A DNA stretch of 64,000 nucleotides, taken from the NCBI GenBank assembly GCA_900114405.1, contig FOSY01000018.1:1-64000 (forward strand). The letters are read 5' to 3'. The stretch comes from Lachnospiraceae bacterium KH1T2 (GTDB lineage: Bacteria > Bacillota > Clostridia > Lachnospirales > Lachnospiraceae). The number at the start of each line of letters is the position of its first letter. The first letter of the stretch is position 1. Both the position numbers and the translations under genes were made by a program. The notes beneath the pieces were generated by a model. That model did no database searches. It had not been told where the DNA came from and saw only the letters and a program-made list of their open reading frames with translations. Shown in pieces: positions 44,775 through 53,860 of this stretch.

Positions 44775-46073
44775 TCAATATTCTTTTTTATCAAGCCCAA
44801 GTCTCTCGCATATTCTGCGGATCTCGTAGTAAACTCTTTCTTCATCTACAGTCTTTATTTCTCTGTTTTCCATGACGATCTGTCCATTGATGATAACAGT
44901 ATCTACTTCTGAGCCGTTTGCTGAGTAGCAAAGTGCTGCAAGCAGATTATTGTTTGGCATCATCGACGGTGTATCAAGCTTAAGTATAGCAAGGTCTGCC
45001 TTCTTTCCAACTTCGATCGAGCCTGTCTTATCCCCAAGCTGAAGTGCTTTTGCACCATTGATAGTCGCTATCCTGAAGGTTTCCTTAGCGCTTATGCACT
45101 CCGGTGTATCATGTGTTCCCTTGTGAATGAGGGAAAGGAATCCCATCTCACGGAACATGTTCTGACCATTATTTGATGCAGCCCCGTCTGTACCAAGACA
45201 TACATTTATCCCCGCTGCCATCATCTCAGGAACCGGTGCAAAGCCATTTCCAAGCTTCATATTTGAGCATGGATTTGTTACGACGCTTACATTATGCTCC
45301 TTTAAGATCTGCATATCACTTTCACTTACCCTGATGCAATGTGCAGCGATAGTAGGCTGATCAAAGATTCCTGCCTTGAGTACATACTCAGTAGGTGTGC
45401 AGTTAAACTGCTTCCTCATGTTCTCGCTCTCAACTGCGCCTTCTGCAAGGTGGATGTGAATGCCGAGGTCATGTTCCTTAGCTACATCCGCAACCATGCG
45501 AAGATACTCAGGGCCGCAGCTGTATGGCGCATGCGGATTAAGGAAAAATGAAAGTCTGTCGCAAAGCTCTCCATCCTTCATCTCATCAAATGCCTCAAGC
45601 AGACGACGGTCATTTTTATCATATTGGTCTCCGACAAGTCCGCGTCCGATAACAGCTCTCATTCCAGACTTGATCGCAGCCTTTGTTGTCTGATGGATAT
45701 TCATCTGCTGGTCATTAAATGTAGTAGTTCCTGACTTGATCATCTCGATCTGTCCGAGAAGTGATCCCCAGTAGGCATCCTCATTCAGGAGCTGATCTTC
45801 TATAGGATTGACGGTATTGAAAAGCCAGTCTGTGAATGAAAGGTCATCTGCACAATTTCGCATCATAGACATATATGTATGTGTATGCGCATTTATAAGA
45901 CCAGGGATCACAAAACGGTTTTTGCCGTCTATAGTTGTATCTGCTCTGAATCCTTCCGGCTCATTGTCAATACCTACAATATCTTCACCATCAATATAGA
46001 TAGTATGACGTCCGATGACATCCTTTTCACCCTCCGGCAGTACTGCCAGCGCATCCTTGATAATAATTCCCAT
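44775..46073 (-). CDS. mtaD: 5-methylthioadenosine / S-adenosylhomocysteine deaminase (amidohydrolase)
   Basis: The 432-residue metal-dependent amidohydrolase deaminates SAH to S-inosylhomocysteine and MTA to methylthioinosine. Metal-site motifs are NAHTHTYMSM (HxH), GIHIHLAEG, IAAHCIRV, and LGTDGAASNNGQNM (Asp). Residues ARDL-type at the entry are replaced by RNCADDLSFTDWLF as in MtaD/SsnA relatives. Start ATG 46073 follows AAAGGAT. It is 2 bp from the upstream isomerase gene. Position before the HxExK SAH hydrolase supports a linked SAH-to-homocysteine route through inosine derivatives. Confidence 0.9.
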   Translation of the reverse strand: MGIIIKDALAVLPEGEKDVIGRHTIYIDGEDIVGIDNEPEGFRADTTIDGKNRFVIPGLINAHTHTYMSMMRNCADDLSFTDWLFNTVNPIEDQLLNEDAYWGSLLGQIEMIKSGTTTFNDQQMNIHQTTKAAIKSGMRAVIGRGLVGDQYDKNDRRLLEAFDEMKDGELCDRLSFFLNPHAPYSCGPEYLRMVADVAKEHDLGIHIHLAEGAVESENMRKQFNCTPTEYVLKAGIFDQPTIAAHCIRVSESDMQILKEHNVSVVTNPCSNMKLGNGFAPVPEMMAAGINVCLGTDGAASNNGQNMFREMGFLSLIHKGTHDTPECISAKETFRIATINGAKALQLGDKTGSIEVGKKADLAILKLDTPSMMPNNNLLAALCYSANGSEVDTVIINGQIVMENREIKTVDEERVYYEIRRICERLGLDKKEY

Positions 46074-46075
46074 AT

Positions 46076-47017
46076 TTATCCTTTCTCTATCCTGCGGGCA
46101 ATGTAAACGCCTATTTCATGCGTAAATCTTCTTGCCGCATCTGCTAATTCCTCCGGCACGCAATAGAGTGCAGAGCCGGTTTCAAAGTTAACTGTTCCAC
46201 TGTAACCGATCTCATGTAAGCCCTTAATAAGTCCTTCCCAGTCAGCAATGGACTTTCCGCCCCAGCTTCCGGCATAGGTATACGGTATTCCATGCAGATC
46301 TGCCTTTCCATCATTATCATGCAGATGGACAGCTTTCAGATCATCTCCAAGTCCGGTCACAAATTCATACACATTCCTTCCAAGCAGAGCCGCATGCCCT
46401 GCATCAAAGCAAAAGCCAAAGAGCTTTTTTTCTTCATTTGCATTCAGGATGTGCAGATAGTCCAAAGCTTCATTAACATTTGAACATGCTCCATCCCTTG
46501 CCTTTCCATTTCTCATCAGGAAAAGGTTTTCAAGGCAGATAACAACATTTGCTTTCTTCGCAGCCTCTATCAGACTGCAGAAAAACTGAAGATTTGCCTT
46601 CTTTTCTTCCTTCTTTTTCGACTCATCCCGAAAAGTGAATGGATGAATCACAAGATACGGTATTCCCATCCAGCCTGCAAGTGCTATTATCTTTCGGATG
46701 ATCTTCACAAAATGCTCATATCCGTCCTCGTTGCCTTCCGGATAGTCTATAAATGGTGCATGTGCCTGACCAAAGCTCAGCCCATATTTTTCAGCCGCTT
46801 CACAGCATGGCTTAAAAAATTCTTTAAGCTCGCTCAATGGCCTGTCATAGAAGCAGCTCCCATCCACCGCCGTAAATGTGTCATAATCTCCATACATTTC
46901 GAAGTTGAAGTCCACACATTCAAAGCCTGCCTCGTGAATCTTTTCTATCCCGGCTTCAGGGGAGTCTCCAATATTTCTATAAATTGTGCCAATTCCCTGT
47001 AAACTTGTTTTTAACAT
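46076..47017 (-). CDS. sugar phosphate isomerase/epimerase-like TIM-barrel protein
   Basis: The 313-residue protein has the xylose-isomerase-like barrel. Motifs are GFECVDFNFEMYGD, YLVIHPFTF, VICLENLF, GFCFDAGHAALLG and VHLHDNDGKADLHGIPY, with acidic/His metal ligands. The substrate is unknown. It is the first gene of the operon with the SAH deaminase and hydrolase (2-bp gap) and may handle a product of that route or a sugar. No Shine-Dalgarno is visible before ATG at 47017; the AT-rich tract just upstream could leave a leaderless mRNA. Confidence 0.85.
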   Translation of the reverse strand: MLKTSLQGIGTIYRNIGDSPEAGIEKIHEAGFECVDFNFEMYGDYDTFTAVDGSCFYDRPLSELKEFFKPCCEAAEKYGLSFGQAHAPFIDYPEGNEDGYEHFVKIIRKIIALAGWMGIPYLVIHPFTFRDESKKKEEKKANLQFFCSLIEAAKKANVVICLENLFLMRNGKARDGACSNVNEALDYLHILNANEEKKLFGFCFDAGHAALLGRNVYEFVTGLGDDLKAVHLHDNDGKADLHGIPYTYAGSWGGKSIADWEGLIKGLHEIGYSGTVNFETGSALYCVPEELADAARRFTHEIGVYIARRIEKG

Positions 47018-47148
47018 AAATATAATTTTAACATAAAAAAATTAATATTTGTGTATGCATTAATTAATTCTGTCTCTTAACGTAACAAAGAATCCAACTT
47101 TGTCGGAGTCTCCGCGCAAGCACAGGAGCCGTAGGCTCTTCCTATACG

Positions 47149-47192
47149 TAAAAAAAGGCACAGCCGACAAGTTTCCCTGCCTGCTGTGCCTT
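47149..47192 (-). terminator. strong rho-independent terminator
   Basis: Arms AAGGCACAGC and GCTGTGCCTT are perfect, followed on the minus strand by seven T. It closes the small gene at 47206-47370 and the potassium operon upstream. Confidence 0.88.
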
Positions 47193-47205
47193 ATGCTTCA
47201 AAAAT

Positions 47206-47370
47206 TTACGATTTCAAATGCTCATGTACCACCTGCATCAAAAAGCCTTCATGTGTCTGCCTTTCTTTAATGCCTATACCATCTTCATTCACATTTTGTG
47301 TTACGATCCTAACTAAAACGACCAATGCGATCGCCTCAAATATAAATCCTAATATAAGAATGCTGCCCAT
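47206..47370 (-). CDS. 54-residue single-pass membrane protein
   Basis: The start at 47370 (MGSILILGFIFEAIALVVLVRI) is chosen because GGGAGG lies five nt before it; an in-frame ATG at 47400 has no site. One hydrophobic helix (about 2-22) is followed by a charged C-terminus (NVNEDGIGIKERQTHEGFLMQ). It lies 109 bp after kdpE on the same strand and before a strong terminator, so it is probably the last gene of the potassium operon. No family is recognised; it may modulate the transporter or kinase. Confidence 0.6.
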   Translation of the reverse strand: MGSILILGFIFEAIALVVLVRIVTQNVNEDGIGIKERQTHEGFLMQVVHEHLKS

Positions 47371-47479
47371 AATAACCTCCCAGCCTTTTAGCATATTCAT
47401 GTTACATCCTAATTATCAGGCATCACAGATAAAACAGGTGTTAATATCTAAGCAGCGATATTAAGATTAAATAAAGATT

Positions 47480-48181
47480 TCAAAGACGGTTCATCCTATA
47501 GCCGATTCCTATATGTGTCTGTATATATTGTGGGTTTGACGGATTTTTCTCTATCTTTTTGCGAAGCGATACCATAAATACACGAAGTGTCGCCACATCG
47601 CTCTCCAGCGAATTCCCCCAGATATGATCTGTGATAAACGTATGCGTAAGCACCTTTCCGACATTTTTTGCCATCAGGCACAAAAGCTTATACTCCATGG
47701 GTGTCAGTTGAAGCTCATTTCCTTCAACATAAGCTGTCCCTGCCGCATAGTCTATTTTTAAATCTCCATTTACAAAAATCGGTTCAGGCTCATTCTTCCT
47801 CTCAGCAGTCACAAGCCTACGCTGTGCAACTCTGATACGTGCAAGCAGCTCATTTACAGAAAAAGGCTTTGTAAGATAATCATCTGCACCTGCATCAAGC
47901 GCTGTGATCTTATCATCATCCTCGCTTCTGGCACTTACTACTATTATCGGAAGCTCACTCCACTCACGAAGAGTTTTAATTATCTCAACACCATCCATGT
48001 CAGGAAGTCCCAGATCAAGCAGCAGCACATCCGGCTTATATGCTGTCAGTTCACGCTCTGCCTCAATTCCTGATGAAACCGCCTTATAGGAATATCCATT
48101 TACCTTCAGCGTAGTTGACATAAGTTTCCTGATCGGAGCATCATCTTCAACTATAAGTATATTGCACTCACTATTGTTCAT
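47480..48181 (-). CDS. kdpE: KdpE-like response regulator
   Basis: The 233-residue OmpR-type regulator has receiver motifs VEDDAP, DVLLLDLGLPDMDG (phosphoacceptor), VSARSEDD and LTKPFSV. Its winged helix has LTPMEYKLLCLMAKN and VFMVSLRKKIE, with a C-terminal IGIGYRMNRL. It overlaps the kinase gene by 11 bp. The KdpE name rests on the KdpD-type partner and on the close match of the sequence family. It probably activates the adjacent Ktr genes, because no kdpFABC genes are in view. Confidence 0.88.
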   Translation of the reverse strand: MNNSECNILIVEDDAPIRKLMSTTLKVNGYSYKAVSSGIEAERELTAYKPDVLLLDLGLPDMDGVEIIKTLREWSELPIIVVSARSEDDDKITALDAGADDYLTKPFSVNELLARIRVAQRRLVTAERKNEPEPIFVNGDLKIDYAAGTAYVEGNELQLTPMEYKLLCLMAKNVGKVLTHTFITDHIWGNSLESDVATLRVFMVSLRKKIEKNPSNPQYIQTHIGIGYRMNRL

Positions 48182-49715
48182 CGATCTTTATCTCCCTGAA
48201 AGGTATAGAAAATGTCATCACCGTACCATGCGGATTATTGTCTTCTGCCTTGATCGTTCCGCCATGTGCTGTCACTATAAGCTTGCATAAAGCAAGCCCC
48301 AAGCCCAGACTTCTTCTGCTGTCAGCGATCTGCTTGGCTCCATTATAAAACATTTCAAAGATATGTGGTTTATATTCTTCATCAATGCCGGGTCCGTTAT
48401 CCTCGATCTTAACAAAAGCCTTGTCATTGTTCTTCCATGAACTTATCGTTATCTCAGAGCCCACAGGTGAATATTTTATCGAATTATTGATTATATTGAT
48501 TATCACCTGAATTATCAGATGAACATCTATCTGCACAAGTATCAGATCTTTAGGCGGATTGACCTTTATCTTATAATCTCTGCTTCGCCTGTCAATGTGC
48601 TTTAGAGCCTCAGTGATAATATCATCCAGCAGCTCTGTATTACAGTGAAGATTAATCTTCCCTTCCTCTACTCTGCTTATCGCCAAGATATTTTCAACAA
48701 GATTATCAAGCCACATAGCATCGTCATAAATGTCTGTATACATCTGAAGCTTTGCCTTATCATCAAAGCCATTTCCGGAACTCATGAGATTACTTGCATT
48801 TCCTGAAATAGAAGTTAGCGGCGTCCTGAGGTCATGCGAAATAGCCCTAAGTAAATTCGCTCTAAACTGTTCATTTTTAGTTTTTAACTTCTCTTCCTCT
48901 TTCTCCGCAGTTATCCGCATATTCTCTATCATAAGAGTACATTCCTCAACTACGGACTCGACAATCTTTGCACTGTCTACATCAAGGCCCTTAGGTCCGG
49001 TCATTATGCCAATAACACCATACGTATGACCATTAAGCGCTATCGGATAATAAAGTCCTCCCGCGCCCGGATATACTTCTGTCGCAGCACCGGCTACCTT
49101 ACACGTTTTATACACCCAGTTAAAGGCATCCACCTCCATCGGCAGTCCAAAATGCCTCTCCGCAGATGCCGGATAGCACAGCCGCAAAGGCTCATCACTA
49201 TCAAGAAATGTAAACAATACATCCATATTCAGTATCTTATGTAAACGACTTCCTGTAAGCGCGGCAATTTCTTTCCTTCCACGCGCCTTATTCAGCATAC
49301 GGCTTGTATCCAAAAGCATCTGAGTCTGTCTGGACGTTTTAGCCGCTTCCTTCGCTGTGATCTTAAGCCTGTACGTCAGACTTCCCGAAAGAAATGACAC
49401 CGTAAACATCACGATAAATGTCATAAGATAGTTCGAATCATATGCCCACAATGTATACTTAGGCTCGATAAAAAAGAAATTATAAGTAAATACACCGACA
49501 AATGACGATATTAGATTTTTCGCTCTCCCCTCGCCTATGACAGCCGAAAGCATGACTGCCAAAATATACAATGCTATCAGCGTTTCATTTGAAAAACCCG
49601 CATCATGAAACACCATTCCCTGCAGTGTTGCGATAGCTATGATTCCCAGGCTTATCCCTAATCCCTTAAGTTCATTCAACAGTCTGTGCTTAGGAAGCTT
49701 AAACTTCTTAAACAT
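48171..49715 (-). CDS. kdpD: shortened KdpD-like sensor kinase (DUF4118, GAF, HisKA, HATPase)
   Basis: The 514-residue kinase has four closely spaced helices of the DUF4118 type (about 15-110), a GAF-like region (about 145-270), HisKA (LLRAISHDLRTPLTSISGNASNL), and HATPase boxes (NIINNSIKYSPVG, DNGPGIDEEYKPHIFEMFY, SLGLGLALCKLI). It lacks the N-terminal KdpD and USP domains (about 350 residues) of full-length KdpD. The sensing logic therefore differs from E. coli KdpD. GGAGG precedes ATG at 49715. It lies 18 bp after ktrA and overlaps kdpE by 11 bp. Confidence 0.9.
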   Translation of the reverse strand: MFKKFKLPKHRLLNELKGLGISLGIIAIATLQGMVFHDAGFSNETLIALYILAVMLSAVIGEGRAKNLISSFVGVFTYNFFFIEPKYTLWAYDSNYLMTFIVMFTVSFLSGSLTYRLKITAKEAAKTSRQTQMLLDTSRMLNKARGRKEIAALTGSRLHKILNMDVLFTFLDSDEPLRLCYPASAERHFGLPMEVDAFNWVYKTCKVAGAATEVYPGAGGLYYPIALNGHTYGVIGIMTGPKGLDVDSAKIVESVVEECTLMIENMRITAEKEEEKLKTKNEQFRANLLRAISHDLRTPLTSISGNASNLMSSGNGFDDKAKLQMYTDIYDDAMWLDNLVENILAISRVEEGKINLHCNTELLDDIITEALKHIDRRSRDYKIKVNPPKDLILVQIDVHLIIQVIINIINNSIKYSPVGSEITISSWKNNDKAFVKIEDNGPGIDEEYKPHIFEMFYNGAKQIADSRRSLGLGLALCKLIVTAHGGTIKAEDNNPHGTVMTFSIPFREIKIDEQ

Positions 49716-49733
49716 GCAGCATACCTCCAGGTC

Positions 49734-50381
49734 TTATCTTTCCATTGTTTTTTGAATCTCCTTATCCTTTCCGAGAACAAGAAGCGTATCATTGCCATCA
49801 AGAACAAGATCAGGCACTACCTGCATGTCTAACTTTCCATCGTTTCTAATGGCAAGTACGTTTATGTGATATTTTTTACGGATATCAAGCTCTCCTATAC
49901 TTCTGCCGATCCACTCTGCCGGTACTTTGATCTCCATGATAGAATAGCCCTCACCCATTGAAAAATAGTCCAGCATAAGATCTGAGCTGTATCTTTCAGC
50001 TGTCCACTCTGCCACCTGCTTTTCAGGGTATACTACATGATCCGCACCGTTTCTTAAAAGGAACTTAGCATGTACATCACGGCAAGCTCTCGAAATAACC
50101 TTTTTAGCTCCAAGTTCCTTGAGTAAAGAAGTAGTTTCAAGTGAGCTCTGGAAATTATCTCCTATCGCTACTATGCACATATCGAAATCCCTAATTCCGA
50201 GCGATACCAGAAAATCTTTTCTGGTGCTGTCTCCAATAAGCGCATTAGTCACATATGGTGTGATCTCCTGCACACGTTCCTCGTTTGTATCTACTGCCAT
50301 TATCTGATGTCCGAGCTCATGTAAGCGAATAGCTGCATGACGTCCGAATCTTCCAAGTCCGATCAAAAGTACTGTTTTCAT
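49734..50381 (-). CDS. ktrA: KtrA/TrkA-type potassium channel regulatory subunit
   Basis: The 215-residue cytosolic protein has an RCK_N Rossmann domain (VLLIGLGRFGRHAAIRL, nucleotide-binding GxGxxG) and an RCK_C domain (about 135-215). It gates the KtrB pore in response to ATP/ADP or NAD(H); RCK_C of Firmicute homologues can bind cyclic di-AMP, which is not visible here. It lies 16 bp after ktrB on the same strand. Confidence 0.93.
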   Translation of the reverse strand: MKTVLLIGLGRFGRHAAIRLHELGHQIMAVDTNEERVQEITPYVTNALIGDSTRKDFLVSLGIRDFDMCIVAIGDNFQSSLETTSLLKELGAKKVISRACRDVHAKFLLRNGADHVVYPEKQVAEWTAERYSSDLMLDYFSMGEGYSIMEIKVPAEWIGRSIGELDIRKKYHINVLAIRNDGKLDMQVVPDLVLDGNDTLLVLGKDKEIQKTMER

Positions 50382-50397
50382 AGTAAATATCCTCTCT

Positions 50398-51732
50398 TTA
50401 ACCTACTGCAAGTTCTTCATGTGGGAACCTTGCAACTTCTTTTCTCTTTCTAAATGCTGCATATATAACGGTGAGACCGCCAACTCTTCCAAAGAACATA
50501 AGGAATATCAATATTCCTCTCGAAAGAAGGCTTAACTTCGGAGTGATACCAAGCGTAAGTCCCACAGTTGCTATCGCTGAGCCAGCTTCATACATGCTTG
50601 TGATCATTGGAACATTTTCAACTCTGCTTATCACCATGGAAGCCACCAGAAACAGCATGATATACATCGTAAAAATTGCTGCAGCCTTACGTGTTATCTC
50701 CTCCGGTATGCTCCTGCCGAATATATTCGTACTGCTCTTATTCTTGAAAACACTCACACCTGTAGCGAGCATCACGGCAACGGTAGTCATCTTGATACCA
50801 CCTGCTGTCGAGCCTGACGAACCACCGATAAGCATAAGTATTATCGTTACCATTTTTCCGGTCTCACTAAGCGCAGCATTATCCGTCGTATTGAAACCGG
50901 CTGTTCTGGTAGTCACTGACTGAAAGAGTGATGCCAATATCCTGTCCTTAAGCGGCAGGTCATAATACTCTCCCACAAAGAAATATATCGTAGGGAATAC
51001 CACAAGCAAAAGCGTCGTAACGAGCACAACTTTCGTCTGAAGCCTGTATCTTATGAATCTGAACTTATGCTTATAAAAATCATCCCATGTAAGAAAGCCT
51101 ATGCCGCCAATAAGTATAAGCAGTATCAGCACGATATTTATAAGCGGATCTGAAGCATATCCCGTCATCGACACAAATTTATTTTCATTTGTTCCGAGGA
51201 GGTCAAAACCTGCATTACAGAAACACGATATCGAATGGAAAAGCGAAAAGCCTATTCCGCGAATTATGCCATAATCTCTTATGAATACAGGCGACATGAG
51301 GAGTGCGCCTCCCAGTTCAACCGCCGCAGTTACTTTCAGTATGAAAGCCGTAAGCCTTACTATGCCTCCGAGCTGTGCCGCAGATATCGACTCCTGCATG
51401 ATACTTCTCTGCATAAGGTCGATCCTTCTTCCTGAAAACATCGTCATCGAAACCGCCATCGTGACAACTCCAAGTCCGCCTATCTGTATCAGCAGGATTA
51501 TCAGCAGTTTCCCCCATATCGACCAGTAACTTCCCGTGTCGAGAACTACCAATCCCGTAACACACACAGCCGATGTCGCGGTAAAAAGTGTATCCGGAAA
51601 ACTTGTGATCCTCCCCGCCTTAGAAGCAAAGGGAAGCATCAAAAGAAGTGCGCCCGCAAGGATCACACCTGCGAATCCCAGCAAAATTATCTGAAAATTT
51701 GAAATACGAAACTTATCCTTAAGGGATGCCAT
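50398..51732 (-). CDS. ktrB: KtrB/TrkH-type potassium transporter subunit
   Basis: The product is 444 residues from ATG at 51732 (AGGAAAGG upstream); an extra 16 codons in frame have no site. It has the SKT fold: repeated M1-P-M2 units with filter-like Gly-containing loops (TATSAVCVTGL, HSISCFCNAGFD, SVTTRTAGFNT, EAGSAIATVGLTLG), four in all. It forms the ion-conducting pore for K+ uptake, with ktrA as its gate. This gene starts the operon ktrB-ktrA-kdpD-kdpE-small membrane protein. Confidence 0.94.
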   Translation of the reverse strand: MASLKDKFRISNFQIILLGFAGVILAGALLLMLPFASKAGRITSFPDTLFTATSAVCVTGLVVLDTGSYWSIWGKLLIILLIQIGGLGVVTMAVSMTMFSGRRIDLMQRSIMQESISAAQLGGIVRLTAFILKVTAAVELGGALLMSPVFIRDYGIIRGIGFSLFHSISCFCNAGFDLLGTNENKFVSMTGYASDPLINIVLILLILIGGIGFLTWDDFYKHKFRFIRYRLQTKVVLVTTLLLVVFPTIYFFVGEYYDLPLKDRILASLFQSVTTRTAGFNTTDNAALSETGKMVTIILMLIGGSSGSTAGGIKMTTVAVMLATGVSVFKNKSSTNIFGRSIPEEITRKAAAIFTMYIMLFLVASMVISRVENVPMITSMYEAGSAIATVGLTLGITPKLSLLSRGILIFLMFFGRVGGLTVIYAAFRKRKEVARFPHEELAVG

Positions 51733-51771
51733 AAAATCACCTTTCCTGTTTTTTAGTCGTTTTAAATTTTC

Positions 51772-51800
51772 ATTATACAATTTTTAAGCTAAGTTATAAA
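51772..51800 (-). promoter_or_regulatory. probable promoter of the potassium operon
   Basis: On the minus strand, TTTATA (51795-51800) and a perfect TATAAT (51772-51777) are spaced by 17 bp, about 40 bp before the ktrB start. The -35 is weak, so an activator such as KdpE would be needed. Confidence 0.5.
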
Positions 51801-51900
51801 CTGCTATAGTTATTTTTAAGATTTTATATTCGATATATAAATAGACTTGCTATTAATCTGATTTATTGCTGTACAACTTCACATCATCAAAAAATTTTTC

Positions 51901-51929
51901 TTGACTTATTTTCAAGTTGCGTTTATATT
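51901..51929 (+). promoter_or_regulatory. sigma-A-type promoter of the lysine transporter operon
   Basis: TTGACT and TATATT are spaced by 17 bp and lie just upstream of the riboswitch. Confidence 0.75.
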
Positions 51930-51950
51930 AAAGCGCATAAGAAATATAAA

Positions 51951-52115
51951 GCAATAGAGGTAGCGATGCAAATGAGTACTTCACGGAGCCGGCAGGCTGT
52001 GAAATGAAGGAAAGGTAACCATCGCCGAACGAAGCATATCGGCAGATATACTCCGTGGGGATTCGGAAAATATCCGTATCACTCCTTCATTTATGAAGAG
52101 GCGCTATTTAATAAA
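51951..52115 (+). promoter_or_regulatory. lysine riboswitch (L box)
   Basis: The leader has the conserved L-box blocks in order: AGAGGTAGCGATGC, GAGTACTTCACGG, GGAAAGGTAACC, and CATCGCCGAACG. Further down are GTGGGGATTCGG and a 3' GAAGAGGCGCTATTT that pairs back to the 5' strand. The binding core GAAAGG/CGCCGAA is clear. A terminator hairpin 12 nt later gives an off-switch by attenuation: lysine would stabilise the aptamer and let the terminator form. Ends are approximate. Confidence 0.9.
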
Positions 52116-52126
52116 CATGGGATTAC

Positions 52127-52163
52127 AAAGCCGTATGTGTTAAAAGCGCATACGGCTTTTTTG
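52127..52163 (+). terminator. attenuator of the lysine riboswitch
   Basis: Arms AAAGCCGTATGTG and CGCATACGGCTTT are followed by TTTTTT. It lies between the aptamer and the first gene of the ABC operon and is the expected expression platform. Confidence 0.9.
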
Positions 52164-52235
52164 TATGAAGTGAGTGTTAAAGAGCAAATGCTTTTATTTC
52201 ATTGTTTCTATCAACTTTTTTAAGGAGGAAAAAAC

Positions 52236-53087
52236 ATGAGAAATCTTACTTCACCCATCGCAGCTGTTTTAATTTCTGCATTATTCCTTTCAGGATGCGG
52301 TTCAAATGCATCCGCTACTGCTTCAGAGACTACAGCAAGCACCTCTGCCGAAAGTGCAGATGTACTCCGTGTAGGAATGGAATGCAATTATGCACCTTTT
52401 AACTGGACAACAACTGAAACAAATGAATATACTCAGCCAATCTCAGGTGTTGATTATGCCGATGGTTACGACGTCGTAATTGCTTCAAAGCTTGCCGAAA
52501 GTACCGGCAAAAAGGTGCAGATCGTTAAGCTTGACTGGGATAACCTCATCCTTTCTCTGAACAATGATCAGATCGACTGCATCATCGCAGGTATGACTGA
52601 TACTGCTGAACGTGAAAAAGAAGTAAACTTTACTTCACCTTACTATGAGTCCGAGGAAGTAATGATCGTCAAAGCCGACAGTGCTTATGCATCAGCTGAC
52701 AGCATTCAGGATTTCTCAGGCGCAAAGGTACAGGGCCAGATGAATACTGTATATGACGAAGTCATCGACCAGATCGAAGGTGTTACTCACGAACCCGCTG
52801 CCGAAACATTCCCTGCCGCCATTCAGGCTCTTCAGGCGGGAGCTATCGACGGTGTAGTTTCAGAGCTCCCTGTTGCAAATGGTGCTGTCGCAGCCAATAG
52901 CGACCTTGCCATCGTAAGATTCGCAGAAGGTCAGAATTTCAAAGCAGACACTACTGTTTCCATAGCTGTTCGCAAGGACGATACCGCTTTACAAGAAGCG
53001 CTTGAAAATGCACTTGGACAGATATCCGAAGAAGAAAGAAATGAGATCATGGAGGCAGCCGTATCACGTCAGCCGGCTAATGAATAA
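52236..53087 (+). CDS. amino-acid ABC transporter substrate-binding lipoprotein (lysine predicted)
   Basis: The 283-residue product has a lipoprotein signal (ISALFLSGCG, lipobox Cys near 21) and a Ser/Thr/Ala-rich linker. It then has the periplasmic-binding type II fold with RVGMECNYAPFNW, GYDVVIASKLAES, IIAGMTDTAEREKEVNFTSPYY and QALQAGAIDGVVSELP. The lysine riboswitch in front indicates lysine as substrate; that assignment is inferred from regulation, not from binding residues. AAGGAGG precedes the ATG. Three nt separate it from the permease gene. Confidence 0.9.
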   Translation: MRNLTSPIAAVLISALFLSGCGSNASATASETTASTSAESADVLRVGMECNYAPFNWTTTETNEYTQPISGVDYADGYDVVIASKLAESTGKKVQIVKLDWDNLILSLNNDQIDCIIAGMTDTAEREKEVNFTSPYYESEEVMIVKADSAYASADSIQDFSGAKVQGQMNTVYDEVIDQIEGVTHEPAAETFPAAIQALQAGAIDGVVSELPVANGAVAANSDLAIVRFAEGQNFKADTTVSIAVRKDDTALQEALENALGQISEEERNEIMEAAVSRQPANE

Positions 53088-53089
53088 TC

Positions 53090-53860
53090 ATGTTTATATC
53101 AAATTGTATCGAAATCCTTAATAAATATGGCTCAAGTCTCATGCTCGGTGTGCAGACAACTCTCATCGTCGCACTCACCGGCACGATCTTTGGGCTTGTA
53201 CTGGGACTCATTGTCGGAGGCTTCCGCGCGGTAAAGCTCGACTTTACCGCAAGTCCTGCTGCACGTTTCTGCAAAGGCTTTTTCGACGTGCTCGCCAATG
53301 TCTATATCACCATTTTCCGCGGCACGCCTATGATGGTTCAGGCAGTGTTTATATACTATGCCCTGCTTGACATCATTCACTGGGACAAGCTCCCTGCAGC
53401 TATATTTGTCATAAGCATTAACACCGGCGCATATATGGCAGAGATAATCCGCTCAGGCATCCAGGCAGTTGACCCGGGTCAGAGTGAAGCCGCACGCTCA
53501 CTCGGTATGTCTAACGCGCAGACCATGTTTTCCATAGTCATACCTCAGGCTGTTAAAAACGCCTTCCCTGCTATAAGCAATGAGTTTGTCGTAAATATCA
53601 AGGACTCTTCTGTTCTTATGATTATTTCTATAACTGAGCTAATGTTTCAGGCAAAGAGTATCGCCGGCTCAACTTTCCACTTTACGGAAACTTATTTTAT
53701 CGAGGCAGCTATCTATCTCATACTTACATCCGTCGCAAGCCTGATTCTTAACCTCATTGAAAAGCGCATGAACAGCACCGTCAGGCTTTCTATCCCTTCA
53801 AGCGTGACCGACACCGTTACTGTAGACTATATGAGTAAGAAGGAGAAAAGCGATGACTGA
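53090..53860 (+). CDS. amino-acid ABC transporter permease
   Basis: The 256-residue membrane protein is of the HisMQ/GlnP type. It has about five hydrophobic helices and the conserved EAA loop [22 protein letters not shown]. It lies 3 bp after the binding-protein gene and its 3' end overlaps the ATPase gene by 8 bp. It would form a homodimeric channel with the ATPase subunit. The substrate is predicted as lysine from the upstream riboswitch. Confidence 0.93.
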   Translation: MFISNCIEILNKYGSSLMLGVQTTLIVALTGTIFGLVLGLIVGGFRAVKLDFTASPAARFCKGFFDVLANVYITIFRGTPMMVQAVFIYYALLDIIHWDKLPAAIFVISINTGAYMAEIIRSGIQAVDPGQSEAARSLGMSNAQTMFSIVIPQAVKNAFPAISNEFVVNIKDSSVLMIISITELMFQAKSIAGSTFHFTETYFIEAAIYLILTSVASLILNLIEKRMNSTVRLSIPSSVTDTVTVDYMSKKEKSDD

